A DNA stretch of 64,000 nucleotides from Platycnemis pennipes (GCA_933228895.1 OW121854.1:57578609-57642608), one strand, 5' to 3'; shown: positions 13,111-25,090, counted from the stretch's first letter. Numbers and translations are program-made. The notes: generated from the letters alone by a model not told the origin.

Positions 13111-13420
13111 AAATAATTCATTTTATTGTATTAATATCCTTAATATAAAGGCATGTTCTGTATATGTAAATGGGTCATGAGGTCGTTCCTTTAAAAGTCC
13201 TCGATAGATGACACGCATGGTTGTGACCTCTTCTCGTTTGTGATATTAGTCTGACGGCGACTGCTAAGAACTCCCTCCTGACGGACCACCGACGGCGACT
13301 CGAAGTTCATTTCGCTCCGACGACTGCCTTTGTTTTCCTCACATCTCTTCGAATGACGCGTCCGCCAACAGAGGTTGTCGGAAGGGAAAGACACGCGTTC
13401 CTCTTCCCACAAGTCCACCT

Positions 13421-13453
13421 TCCCTCCCTCCCCCCCCCCTCCCCCCCTCCCAA
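13421..13453. repeat. C-rich low-complexity tract
   Basis: CCCTCCC-type repeats around C runs of nine and seven. Confidence 0.85.
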
Positions 13454-13824
13454 CCCAGCAGTTTTTTTTAGTTCCCTTTTTTATCGCATGCTATTCGCGA
13501 AGTGAAATAGGATGGCAAGGGCGAAGGAGATCCTTCCGCCCTCTCTTGGCGCGGTTTCCCGGTCGGATGCGATGGGGATGTTACTTACGGGACGTTTCCC
13601 AGGGTACGAAAATGGTGGAAGTGCTTCCCTCTCTTTCTTTACTTCGTGGACTTGCTTCCACTGGTCTCCCCAAGTGATGTTCCCTTAAAATTTATAGGTA
13701 GTATAAAGTTGAAAAAGTTTATGATAATTTATTGAGTGGATTCGAATGTTGGTGGAAAAAGGCTCATATAATATAACAGTTGGGAAACAAATTTATTTGA
13801 AGTATTACTAAAAGGACAAAGTTA

Positions 13825-14165
13825 AGGAATTAAAAGATCCAAGGAGCAAGTATGATGGATCGAAAGGAGGACAAATTATAAGTGCAAGAGTTGGCAGAAG
13901 ATGAAATGAAATTTATGAGGAAATTAGGAGACTGCAGGAGGTGTAGATGGATAAGGTCATAAAGAATGAGAATATTTTTTAGGATGTTATTTGAGGGAGA
14001 ATATTGGGTAAGCAGGGTAGAGGGAGGAGAAGAACGTGTAGTTTGGATAGAATGATTAGGGGTAGGAAGTGTTAGAGTCTAAAGAGAGAAATCATCATGA
14101 ATTAATCGGCCTTGGGAAGAATAAAATACCCATTTTGACCTACCTTCAAAAATAGAAAACAAATT
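13825..14165 (+). repeat. LINE remnant, family B
   Basis: GAAATTAGGAGACTGCAGGA ... ATATTGGGTAAGCAGGGTAG matches the family B C-terminal region (EIRRRQ ... LGKRGRG in better copies). It ends with a TTTTGACCTACCTTCAAAAA tail. Several stops. Confidence 0.6.
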
Positions 14166-14168
14166 TTT

Positions 14169-14172
14169 ACCT

Positions 14173-14218
<46 letters not shown>

Positions 14219-14222
14219 AGGT
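14169..14222. repeat. Perfect 54-bp palindrome with (TA)n core
   Basis: ACCTATTCTA, then about 34 bases of (TA)n, then TAGAATAGGT. The non-repetitive arms are exact reverse complements, so the whole unit is a perfect inverted repeat. It sits between two family B LINE remnants arranged tail to tail. Confidence 0.9.
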
Positions 14223-14327
14223 ATATCTATTATGCTTGTAACTTCATTGTTGTGAGCAATAGTGCGGAAGTCATGTGGTAAATAAGTTTACTCCCTTAGA
14301 AGTTACATGTTCGTTTTTTTAATGATA

Positions 14328-14800
14328 TTATTATTAGTATTCTACTGGTGAAGGTAGGTTTAAATGGACATTTAATTCTTCTCACCCCCTAATTCTCACA
14401 CGATGTCCCTCTTCAGCCCCTCATACCTCCTGTCACCCATCTTTCCATCCAAGCTACCCGTTCTTCTCCTTCCTCTTCCCCGCTTACCGAACGCTCTTCC
14501 CTCAATCACCTCCTTCAAAACACCATCCCCTTTTATTACCTTTTCCATCCACACCTTCTGCCTTCTCCTAATTTCATCTAGCAAATTTCTTTCCTCTCCT
14601 ACCACTTCCAGCACTTCATCGTTCGTCTTCCTTTCGACCCACTTTACTTTCTCCACACCCACATCTCAAAAGCCCTAAGTCTATTTTCATCTTCTTTTCG
14701 CAAAGCCCACGTTTCCGCACCATATAATGCAACGCTCCATATTAAACTTTTCACTAGTCTTTTCTTCATTACTCTACTCTGTCATTAGTTCACGCCTACG
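14328..14800 (-). repeat. LINE remnant, family B, best-preserved C-terminus
   Basis: An open frame at 14396-14662 (minus) translates with VKWVERKTNDEVL, then LLDEIRRRQKVWMEKVIKGD, then RAFGKRGRGRRRT. This matches the conserved C-terminal tail that follows the reverse transcriptase in RTE/CR1-like LINEs (normally RRWIGHVLR ... GRPR). Downstream on the same strand come the family tail CCTACCTTCACCAGTAGAAT and antisense (AAT)n, i.e. the 3' end. The frame upstream is broken. No endonuclease or reverse-transcriptase core is present, which fits a 5'-truncated retrotransposition product. Confidence 0.75.
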
Positions 14801-15474
14801 AGTAAAAGCAATACAATGTACAAAGTCAATGTAATTCTCCTTCTCACTTCAATGCTGCTATACCCTTTTTCTTCCAACACATACCTAGATAACTAAATTG
14901 CTCTAGCTTGTAATGATGTATCATGAATTTAATTTCTTTAAAAATGTGGAGTTTTCCATAATCATAGGAAACTGAAGAGTAACTATTGATGAAGATAGAT
15001 TAGCAACCTTCTCAGAAGTGTTTAAATTATGGTATTTTTCTACTTCTTCTAGAACTGCAGTAATAAATGAAAATTTCGATGAATTGTAATGTATCTTTTA
15101 ATGAATCGTTTCGAAAGGTTGGGAACTTTGAACATAATTACACTTGCGCAGGCTTTATGATATGCTACTTTCTGATTTCGATTGAATTGTATGCAATCCT
15201 CGAAGCATCACTGAGGTATGATGTCGATGAGCAGGTAAACGTTTTTACTCTGTTCTTACTCTTTTGTTGCCTTCCAATTTTAAAAAAAGCGTTTTATTCC
15301 ATTATTTAAACCACAAAACTAAGAAAAAGTGCAAATACCTATTGAATGTATTTATAATTTCATCAGACTATTCTTAAGAGATCCGTTATGTCTATAAGAA
15401 ATCGATTTTTCGATCTGAACAGTGGTATAACATACTGTTACTCTTCTCTCCTTTGAAAGGTTTGGGCTTGTCAG

Positions 15475-15642
15475 TTTGTGAAGCCGTACCGCATCCCGGA
15501 CAACCAGATGGAAGAAGTTGCTGCACCCCGAAGATGGAGCGTGGTCTCCTCTCCCTGGTGGCTCATGACTTCGACTCCGTCCTGCATCACCATTCCCGCT
15601 CACTCCAGGGTCTTCTGGCCGACGCGGCAGCCAAAATCCAAG
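15475..15642 (+). CDS. Internal exon of a glypican-like gene
   Basis: This is the only segment I would assign to a host protein. A candidate acceptor (CTTGTCAG) precedes 15475 and a donor (AAG/GTCAGTGT) follows 15642. The exon is open in one frame across about 55 codons. The translation contains GRSCCTPKMERGLLSL, then DFDSVLHHHSRSLQGLLADA and ends AAKIQ. A Cys-Cys pair followed by an acidic or basic ME motif and an amphipathic helix of this length is typical of the N-terminal ectodomain of glypicans, GPI-anchored heparan sulphate proteoglycans that modulate Wnt, Hedgehog and BMP signalling. The spacing from CC to the terminal Gln looks closest to the GPC3/GPC5/Dally group, judged from memory. 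Phase: the exon starts with two bases of a split codon and ends with one. Flanking exons were not found. Other start options (15453 onward, same frame) would need a different acceptor. Confidence 0.6.
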
Positions 15643-18120
15643 GTCAGTGTTCTTGTCCCACGGTCCTAACTTCAAATCGTTGATTATCTCTTATTTGGAC
15701 TCAGCTCAATTCTCAAATCAAGCTCCGTGCCAAATTTAAATTTCGTGTCACGTCACTTGTGAGGTTGCCTTTCTTCCTTCAAAAGATTAAAGCGTAAATG
15801 ATTCTCATGCCTCTTTTCATGATGGCGTATGTTTATCGCAAACATCTGTCGAGGACCATGATCTCCGTCAGTTTAAGATTCAATGCTTAATTAAATTGTG
15901 ATGTTATTGGACACCCGTGCACGACGCATTTAAAATGTAATAAAATTCAATGCTGTCAAATAGGCTTAAGAATAAGTTTCAGCATCAGAAATTTCAATAG
16001 GATTATAATGTTTACACCTTGTAAAATAAGCCAATGATCAAGTTGGTTACCTTGTATGATGTCTTGGTGTTTGAAGAAAGTCTTTACTTCATTTTTTACG
16101 GCAGCGTCATACCAAGACCTAAACCCAGTGTAGAAGACTGAGCTGATTACGTTATCGTAATTCTTCCAATTATACCGTGGAGAATGTGATAAAGAATTAT
16201 GGCCACTAAACTCTTTACGGAAGGGGAAACCTAAAAATTACTTCTGGGTAATTGGGCACAAAATGGTATCCGAATACGATTCATGGCATTCCAAAATTGA
16301 GCTGCAATATAATAAAAGTTTCGGTGAAGTGCAGCCCATCAAAAGGTCTTCGAAGAATAGCAACTTATCACTCTTCACGTCCTTTCCCACTACTCTTCCT
16401 AAGTTGCTTTACGCCGTTGCTGCGCATGCTGCGGTTTGTAATGAAACGAAATGGAGAATTGTATAAATAGGTCGATGTTCTCTCTCGGAAAAATGGCTGA
16501 ATTAAAAAAAAAGCGAAATATATTTTTGTTTTGCCGTCTGAGAAGCCTGTTTGAAACAACCGGGGCAGGAGAAGAGTAAAAAAAACTTCGCTTCCGTTGC
16601 GGTGGGACCGGGAATGGAATGATTACTTTTGTTAGCAATAAAAATACTGGGGAGAAAGGGCTCCCTTTAAGCCTCTTTTTAGTCTGCATCTGTGCCTCTT
16701 GTTGTTTCCGTCCCTCCTCCATTTACGCCGAAACATCACAATCGTTCGTTTCTTTTATTTTGTTTCTGAGACCTCAGAAACGTTCCTTTTGTGACTGCTT
16801 TATTTGCTCCTCTGCTTTTGAAATGATCCCTATTCTCTTGTCTCGCCAATGCTTGATTTTCTTAGCTCTCTTGTTGTTTATTTTTGTAGAGAGGTGAATA
16901 TTTCACAAAATACTTTTTCATTACGGATAGTAATGAGAGTACTCACATATAAAGATTCGTTTTAAGGGTTAACGGCGTTTCAGTTATTAGTATCTATGAA
17001 AAACTCGCAATTTTTTACTTAGTAAACTCTCGTTGATTAGTTTCTTTGGTTTATATTTTCTTAACAGACTAATAAAGACGCTTTTGGTTAATGCTTTTAG
17101 CTAATCCTCTTCTAAAAATGTGGAAAATATTGAGTTGCACTCATTTGCTCCAAATTGTAAGAAAAATATCCTCATTTGTTCGACAGCTTAGTTTCCTAAT
17201 TATTTGTGAAAAGTGATAGTTAACCTCTGTAGTTTTAGTTTTTGTTAATCATGATCTAAAAATGCTGACATGTAAATATTGACTTCATTATTTAGTAGAA
17301 AAAAAGGTCGCTAAGTCGTTTGTATCTTATGTTTTTATAGATTTATGTTTCACATCTCCTTTATTTTTCATACATAAACTTTCCTCATGCCGAAATATCT
17401 GATGTTGTCATTTTGTCAGTTAAATACTTACAGTTGTAAAGCTTGTAATCGTATTTTAATATGTATATGGGGAAACCTCTCGCGAATCCATTGCTTTCCA
17501 CGAAGCCTTGCCTTTAAATGAATGTTTTCTTTGAGCGTAACAGATAACAAAGATCTGGTTAATGTTGCTGTTATAAATATTAAAACAAGCATATTATCGT
17601 TTTCTACAATTTGAAACTAGCACTGGAAGAGAGAATTGCGAATGAAATAATAGCTTGTTTTTCTCCGGAAAAGCAATTTAGCTGTGAAATTTTCCGTGAA
17701 AAAGGCGCCAAAAATAGGCAGGAATAAAATGACTCGGGCGGAGGTCTCTCGGGGCAAGACGAGATCTTTGCATGCCTCCCTCCACACTTGGGACCACTTT
17801 GTACGTTCGCGGTGAATCTACGTGCCGATGCTAATCTCTATACGTCCTTTCTTCACCTCCTATCTGCTTCTACATCCTCTCTGTCTCTTTCCCTTGGTAG
17901 TTTTTCAATGCCTCAGTTTCACCTTTCTCGTCTATGGCGCTGTATTTTCCAAGGTTTACCATGTTGTGCGAGTGTTTTTGTTCTACAACAATATTGACCT
18001 TTAGAAATTACTTTAGAGCTATTCTGAATATTGTCACCTGTTTCTTACCTGATCTTGTGCCTTTCTTATTGCTACTTGGTATTCTTCCAGGTTAGGTCGG
18101 TTTTCGCTAAAATAATTTCC
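15643..18120. other. Probable intron, no other feature
   Basis: AT-rich sequence after the splice donor. I saw no second exon, RNA gene or transposon boundary. Short frames at 16252-16897 and 17788-18004 have no motif. Confidence 0.4.
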
Positions 18121-18139
18121 GTACTAGTTACCTTGAGAA

Positions 18140-18192
18140 GGTGACGATCTGACAAACCCAGTATCGCGGGTTCGCATCCCGTCTTAGCCATT
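18140..18192 (+). repeat. tRNA-derived SINE-like unit (partial)
   Basis: CGCGGGTTCGCATCCCG is a T-arm and box-B-like hairpin sequence with tRNA-like context upstream (GACGATCTGACAAACCC). Box A is not clear. Confidence 0.4.
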
Positions 18193-18235
18193 GGAATTAT
18201 TTTAATATTTGGATTATCCTCAGGATTAATTTTGG

Positions 18236-19125
18236 TTCATCATTATCATCAATAAACTACCCATAGGTTGGTTTGATACGGCTCTCCACACGATTGCCTT
18301 ATTAGCTAACCTCTTGAAATTTGCATAATTTTTCTCTCTTGCATCTTTCACCACTTATTCTGTGTGTCTCATGCGAGGTTTTCCTACGCCATCCTTCCCA
18401 TTCACTTTTCCCTTGTCGATTGCCTTCAACAGACCACTGTCTCAACATATGGTTGATTAAGTTTTCCAGCCTTCTTCTTGTGGTTTTCCGAAAACTTCTC
18501 CCGCTATTCTTAGGACTTCCGCTTTTGTCACTAGGTCGATCTGTTTTATCTTCATCATTCTTCTGCAGCACCAGATTTCGAATGCTTCCACCGTTTTCTT
18601 CTCCGCTGTTGTCATCGTCCATGCCTCTCTGCCGTAAAGAAATATGCTCCAGATATACGCTCTCTCTTTTGATAGAATGCCCTCTTTGCCTGGGCTATTC
18701 TACTGACTAATTCTTTCTTTCTTCGTCCATCGTTGGTTACTCGGCTTCCTAGGTAACAGAACTCTTTCACCAAGTTTTTGTTTTCCTAGTTTGACAATGA
18801 TTTTGGCCTCCTCTCTCATGCTGCACATCAATATCTTAGCCTTCTTCTTATTTATCTTCAGCTGATATCGGACGCCCTTCCTGAGCATTATGCCTACCCC
18901 AGCATTACCATTTAATGATCCCGTGTGTACAATTCTGTAGCTTCCGCTCCAGAAGTCTCCTATGGGCCACTTCATTTCGCTGATTTTTAATACGTCGAGG
19001 TCCATCTTCTTTCTCTGCTTCTGCTACTCACCCATTCCTCACTTTCTTAAAGAAAAGTGCTCTGGATGTTGTTCTGTTGATTGTTTCCTTACTTCCACGC
19101 TTGTATTTCCAGCTGAAACGTAGAT
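18236..19125 (-). pseudogene. Internally deleted, rearranged LINE (family C)
   Basis: Minus-strand reading gives, in order, the CAGCTGGAAATACAAGCG block (19085-19125), an endonuclease segment (ISEMKWPIGDFWSGSYRIVH, then GNAGVGIMLRKGV at 18880-19005), and directly the late reverse-transcriptase region (INKKKAKILMCSMREEAK, then KLGKQKLGE). Next comes the C-terminal FEIWCCRRMMKI-type region in a shifted frame around 18560, and finally a tail with TTGATGATAATGATGA. The central reverse-transcriptase core, including the catalytic Asp-Asp box, is absent. The CAGCTGG block normally lies C-terminal (see 55530), so it has been displaced to the 5' side. Dead copy. Confidence 0.75.
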
Positions 19126-19129
19126 CTAA

Positions 19130-22100
19130 GTAGGATTAGGCGGCGCAATATAGCCTTAACTGTTGAATTTTATGAAAACAGAATGCAGCTGGTACTCAAC
19201 GTGAGCTATTTATTTTTATTTCAATGAGCATTTATTGATTCTCCGTTTCTCACATCTGTGAGTCCACTCCGGTTCGTCCGAATATATGCAGATAAAGGCG
19301 GTGGCTTGGAGGTCGGGCATAAGGGGTTGGAACAAAAAAGGACCAAGTCGTATCTCTATCTCCCCCTTCGATGGCGTTGGGGTGGGTGGAGGTGAGAAGG
19401 GGAAATGGAGTGGGGAGACGTGGAATGGGGAGAGGTGGGGGTGAAAGAGGGAGGGCGGAATTCCCGGCGGCGGCGGTGAATGACCGGGCATGGAACCCGG
19501 GTCATGAGCTCAAAGGGGCCCGTTGCGGACGCGTGGGGAAGCGTATGCATACGTGTGCCTAGCCTCTCTCTTTCTCACCTTAGTCGTTTATTTCGTCCCC
19601 CCTCCCTGTTTCTATCACTATCTCTCTCTTTCTTCATGTTTTCTTTCAACGAGTCTTCTGCCGCACTTGTCAGGTCGGTAACGCATCTCTATAACAACTG
19701 CTACGAGTACTGGGAGACCTCGATTTTTCGCCATATTTGCGGTTCCGTTAAACTGGAAAGCAGAATACCGGAAATGGAACCACTATTTTTTAAGAAATGT
19801 TCTGAGCATGCACGAAATAATATGCTGCAATACTCAATTTTCAAAGAAGCTCTCTAATACCCTATCTACTCATGAAAACGTTCATTTTGCTATAAATTCA
19901 TCGATGAAGGATACCTACTATTTCAAGGTTTCAAAATAAGAGTGCATTCATATCATTCTAATTTATCATAAAACCTCTTAGTTTCAGATATGTGTCGAAA
20001 AACCGAAATTTTCGTGGCCACGGAACTTTCCGTTCCTAGGTGAATAGCCCCTAGGTAGCACCTAGCCCACCAGTGATACGCTACGTCGCAGGTGGCGAAG
20101 TAGAGTATCACTGGTGTCATATTTCACAGAAACTACGAAACCCTTTACGTCGCAAAGTACCCAACAAAGAAACGGTATTGAGAAATATTATTTAGGGAAA
20201 TGGCCAGCAGATTAGGGATACTCCACTAAAATGTTCGCATAGCTATACGATTTGGTCTTCCATCAGCAAAGATATAACTTCTACACTAGGGAGGCCTGAG
20301 GCCTTCGGACGTGTTTCAGAAAAGTGGGCTATTTTCGAGAAATTGATCATGATGGGAAATTGCAGGTTGAATAGGGAAAAAAACTGCCCTCCAACTTTGA
20401 TTTGTGAATTTCACACACCGTTGGGCTTAGTCAGTATTTGACGATCTCTACACTTAGTGAGCAGACCAACCTTCGAGTTGAACATTATTTTAACACCAGG
20501 GGGTAAAAAATATATTTCTCTAAAGGACTAAGTGTAATGCAATGTGCAAAACTTTATTCTGTCAGTACATATGGAAGCATCTCCTCCGTTTCGTTTTGTG
20601 TCCATGCTTTGTCGGATGTCTGGTAGGATTTGTACTTAATTGCAGCAGTGGCTTTGCGAACGCCGCGCCGCCGTACTGGTACCGCACCTTTTGCATCCGT
20701 GCGTCCGTCACGCAGCCGACTGAACCCAGAGCCACGCCGCTGCCGCTCCAACCCATTCTCGAATCTCCCCTCCGAACGGACGTGAGTGAAAGAGAGAGAG
20801 AGAAAAAGCATATGCAGGCTACTACGTGCAAGCGTTGCGTCCCTGCGTCCGTTAGCGATCTCGTTCGCGAGCGTGTGAACGTCCACTTGTTTCTTTTATT
20901 TACGTGTTCGTGTGTGTGTGTGTTTCCATGTGGGTAGACAGACGGAGGGGGAGTCCCTCTGCGGTTTTCGACAGCATCGGAGTCCGGGAAACGCGTCCGG
21001 AAAAGTTTCGTCCCGGCATTCGCTATGGCGCTCCCCAACCACCCGTTTTTTTAGTGCGCTTTCCTTTTTTTTCGTTATTTTTTTACATTTTCTCCATCCG
21101 TCTGAAAATTTCCCCGCATTCTAAATCCCTCGTTCCTTTGTTTCTTCGATTTTCGTACCGGAATGCTATTTTTCCTGCTATCTTCTCCCCTCCCTCTCTC
21201 TTTCCAAGCTTGCATACGTACGTAGGCATATATATGTATATAAATATGCACTGTCTGGTCTACGCTCCCTTTGAACCGCTCTCGCTCGCCTCTTTCGTTT
21301 CAATTGAAGCCGTAGTTTTTGCGCATGCCGCGGTTTCTCCTTCATTTTTTTGCGCCTTCGGGTGAAGCATCGCTTTTGCCCCCTTTTGATCTAATTTCCC
21401 GTCGGAGAGGAGTAAAAGTTTATATTTTTCAGCACTGAAAGTGTGGTCACGTAGTGCATGCATGTTCGCGATTAATATTAGTCGTTAACACGTTTAAATG
21501 TATTGTTTTTCATTCAAGTTTCAATGAATGGGGAATGAAGAACAATGGAAAATATTTTGAAGTAAAATCATTATAATTACAGAATAGTAATTGAATATGA
21601 TCTCCTGTAGATTATACCAGGAAATTATTCTCTGCTGAAATCATATCCATTGCATGGGCCAACATCCAGTTCAGTATTTAATCTGATTTATTGCCGTCTG
21701 ATTTCTGTTACCCAGTATTCTATTAATTTATGGATGCTACTTTTTATCAATGATCATTTTAGTTTATTATGAATTATTGTTAGCCCGTATGCCATCTTCA
21801 TGACGTTAAAGGTTGGGTAGGCCAAATCATGGGGAAATCAAAATAGTGCGTTTCTAAAGAAAAAAACTCGAAGCTAATGATAAAATAGATGGTTTTTAAT
21901 TGAATTCTGTTGTGAGTCATGTACAAAGGGCAGAATCTAAATGATGAGTAAATCATCAAAGATGTGAAATTGCAATTAAATAAGGTGAGAGATTATGAGT
22001 TAATGTTGTGAAAAGAATGCTAAGTGAGAACTTTAGATCTTAGTTGAGTCCCTTGTTCTCCTTCTTTTACAAAAAAACATCAATCCTTACACGCGATGAT

Positions 22101-22612
22101 CGCTTTCTTCGGCAGGGCACATCTTTCATTTGGTTGTAATTATATTTCTCCGGGCCAATTTGGATTCCTCCTCCTCGGCATCCCATTTCCTTCTACCCGA
22201 GCGCTTTTTATCCCAAATCCTTGAAGGCGGAGGTTCGTTGCCTAGCGCTGCACCCATTCTGTCTTTTTTCTGCCCTCTCTCTTTCTTTCTGTCTCGGGTT
22301 TCTCGGCGTCGTCCCTACCGCGATCCTCACAGTTTCTTCTTCCTCCGTCTCTCCCAATCTTCTCAACGGCGGCTTTGATTTTACCCGTTTTTCTCCCTAC
22401 CAATTGGCCTCCGTGACGTAAGAGGACGATGACGTCCATACCCCTGCTCCCCTTCCCTCTCCATTCATCCCGGTCTCCGAGAATTCAGTGGTCGCGTGAG
22501 GGTTTTTGCAGGAAAGGAAGAGCTCATTAAAACACGGGCTGAGTGCCTGGGTCGTAATCGGTTGCGTCTCTTATTACCATTTTTATAGGCATTCTACCAG
22601 TTAGTATAGGTT
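19130..22612. other. No gene assigned; CpG-rich patches
   Basis: 19370-19560 and especially 20640-21060 are GC- and CpG-rich, with (AG)n and (GT)n runs, and open on both strands. The translations are low-complexity and match nothing I know. A promoter or untranslated exon is possible but not shown. A hairpin lies at 20068-20116. 21470-22130 is AT-rich and empty. Confidence 0.4.
20068..20116. repeat. 17-bp stem hairpin
   Basis: CACCAGTGATACGCTAC pairs with GTAGAGTATCACTGGTG (one mismatch) around a 15-base loop. The CAGTGATAC arm resembles hAT-type terminal sequence, but no target duplication is visible. Confidence 0.75.
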
Positions 22613-22614
22613 CC

Positions 22615-22672
22615 CCCCTGCCACACACCCTCGCGGTGGCTTGCAGGGTATCATGTAGATGTAGATGTAGAT
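22615..22672 (+). repeat. LINE 3'-tail copy (family D)
   Basis: CCCTGCCACACACCCTCGCG, then GTGGCTTGCAGGGTATCATG, then (TAGATG)n. It is nearly identical to 33903-33960, where the same tail follows LINE coding sequence. Only the 3' end is present here, as expected of a severely 5'-truncated insertion. Confidence 0.8.
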
Positions 22673-22732
22673 AGGTTTCGGTGGCTAATTGATGGTAGAG
22701 TTAGACTTAAAGTTGTCCCAGCAGTAGAAAAT

Positions 22733-22855
22733 ATGGAGTTTATATGTTCTCTGCATATCAGGTTCTGTGTCTGCGTAGAGAAGTAGCGTCCGCATGCAGA
22801 GAACATCTGAACGACGCGACGCCGCGGAAACCTTCGCACCAATGGAGTTTATATG
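22733..22855. repeat. 95-bp insert between 14-bp direct repeats
   Basis: ATGGAGTTTATATG occurs at 22733-22746 and again, identical, at 22842-22855. The 95 bases between (22747-22841) are much more GC/CpG-rich than the surroundings. They contain a 10-bp inverted repeat (TTCTCTGCAT ... ATGCAGAGAA) and end CGCACCA. The layout looks like an insertion with a LINE-type target duplication. Identity unknown. Confidence 0.65.
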
Positions 22856-22904
22856 CTTTCAACTGTAGAGGTTATAGATTTTAAGGTGTTCCAACCTTAG
22901 AGCT

Positions 22905-23130
22905 TTATCATTATCATCATTATTTCAATCCTAGAATTGATTCTCTTCATTGTGCCCTATTCAGTAATGATTCCCTCACGCCCTGATACGTTTTCTCTTT
23001 CACGTCCTTCTTTACTTACCCTTTATGCTTGCTTCCCTTCTATTATATTTCTAACTAATTAATTGTGTCTCAAGATATGTCCAATCCATCTCGTTCTTCT
23101 TTGCCGTAGGGTTTTACATATTGTCCTTAG
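22905..23130 (-). repeat. LINE remnant, family C-like
   Basis: The minus-strand reading has a decayed MDWTYLETQL-like match to the conserved RWIGHILRH motif, followed by a tail with AATGATGATAATGATAA. Strongly decayed. Confidence 0.5.
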
Positions 23131-23598
23131 AGCTTATGCTGCGTTATGCACTTTAAGCTTGACCCTGAGACATGCAGTGACCATGTCCTAAGCGGCAGCC
23201 TAAAACCCGCGAGTTTTAGGCTGCCAATCCTGGCCGTCATCTGATTCCCTCCAGACTTCCTCCTTTCCCTGAAAACGTCTACCTTTATACAACAACCCAC
23301 CTATCCTGAATGGTGCAAATGACCTCAGTTGTTGATCGCCTTTACCAAATGACTAACTGACTAGCAACTCATAATTAAAGGATTATAGAACTTTAAGGAA
23401 CTAAATAGTCAGAAATATAGCAATAGCCTACTGTAAATATAAATTATTAATTATAAATGTAATAAGATTCGATTAAATCAATGTACTTTTAATAGTGCTT
23501 ATATATAGAATGGTTATTCGATTCCAGCGGAGTTTTTAGTAGTTATAAGTTTTAGTTTCGTCCGTTGTCAAGTCTGTGGATACTCCTGTTTACGTCTG

Positions 23599-24037
23599 GC
23601 ACGTAGCCAGAAATTTGCTTCGGGGGGCGTGGGGGGCTAAATCTAGTGCAGCGTAACTTGAAACAAATCAGCCTTTGGTACCGACATGTTCCAAATCGAT
23701 TCCCTTAATTTTCAGAGCTTGGCATTTACTTTCATAGGGCCCATTCTTATCTCTTCTCACTGGTAAAGTTTACTGCTTACCTTGTTACGAAGCAGTTAAT
23801 TTGACCGGCCACAGAACAGAAGTTCAACGCTTACATACATCCCAGATTGAAAAGAAAATTATTGGCACATGCGAAAGAACAATATCACACATACATCGAA
23901 CTAGTGATCACGTTTCAAGACACTTAACACTTGAATTATATGCAGTGTAATGCGAATTATCAAACCAAGTTAAAATCAGAACAACAAAATCATTTGGAAA
24001 ATTTTCAGGGAGGGGCTGAAGCCCCCTGCCTACGTGC
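23599..24037. mobile_element. Candidate small inverted-repeat transposon
   Basis: The left end GCACGTAGCCAG and the reverse complement of the right end, GCACGTAGGCAG, match at 11 of 12 positions. Both are followed by G-rich subterminal sequence (CTTCGGGGGGCG; GGGGGCTTCAGCCCC). I could not see a clear target duplication, so the boundaries are provisional. The 440-bp interior has no transposase. Confidence 0.45.
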
Positions 24038-24039
24038 GT

Positions 24040-25090
24040 GGTTAACGGATATTTTGTTTCTTTCGTAGCCTCCTTCTCATTCCTTCTGCTTCTGGGGTAA
24101 ACTCGAACTAACTGCTTCGGATGAATCCGGAGATACGTGTAATTGCGCGCTCGACGAAAGGAAATATCTTTCATCGCCAGCGGTCTCCCCGTGGAGTGGT
24201 CAAGAGGATAAAATGGAAGCTGTGTCTCGAAGAATTGGTGTCGGCTTTTCCCGTAATTCTTACTCGTTGGTTACTTCCTACACTGTCCAGATCCTGCTGG
24301 AATAAGCAATGTTACCAAATCGAAAGGAGGCACGTGAAGAACTGGGTCAAAATGGGATTGATGACTATCAACGGCATCCGTTAGAACCTCCATCCATAAT
24401 AATTCTTGTCAGGTTATCTTCTCTGCCGCAACCTTTTGATGCTCCCGAAATGTCCCTACCGAATCAAATTTAACGGTGCATTAAGCGTATGATATTTGCA
24501 ATCGGGAACTTTCCATAGATTTTCCTTGGTGGTCCGTGACATGTGCGGGGAAATTTCAGTCCGCCCTCCTGAACTTATATACCTTTATCCAGCTAGTCTG
24601 TTCCTACGCTTATTTTTGTATTGTGACTTCGAACACATGGAGGGATTACGCAATTCTTCCATACATGATTACCCTCTCTTCTAGGCCGTAAAATCCGATA
24701 CCTCCGTAGTAAAAACTATCAGCGCGTCCGAATGCGTGTGTTGTAAATTTATGTTCTGCTCATAGAGTGCTTCATCTGTGAAGATATATAACGAAATATT
24801 TCTCGACGGAGAAGGCTTGAGAATGTTCCATTCTTTTTTAATTTGCTCTTCGGCATCTTATCTTTGAACAAATTCTGAGGTTTCAGGCGCGATAAGGTGG
24901 AAATGGAACATAACTGAACTTGAAAAATGAGCAACTTCCACAGAGAAAAATGTTTATTGCGACCGGGTTTTGCTTTTTACAGCACCTTTCAAAATTTCAA
25001 AAGCACTTGATTTTTATTCCCTGATTTTTCTGTTTTTAATAAACTCGTCGTTCCGGAAAATCGCGAAATCAACAAACTAATACAATGTTA
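24040..25090. other. No gene seen
   Basis: AT-rich, with short frames lacking motifs. It may include the eroded 3' end of the hAT remnant that follows. Confidence 0.4.

Noticed and set aside
20542..21365. Frames of 110-158 codons on both strands
   Set aside because: Both strands are open because the region is CpG-rich; no motif, no splice support. A promoter or untranslated exon remains possible.
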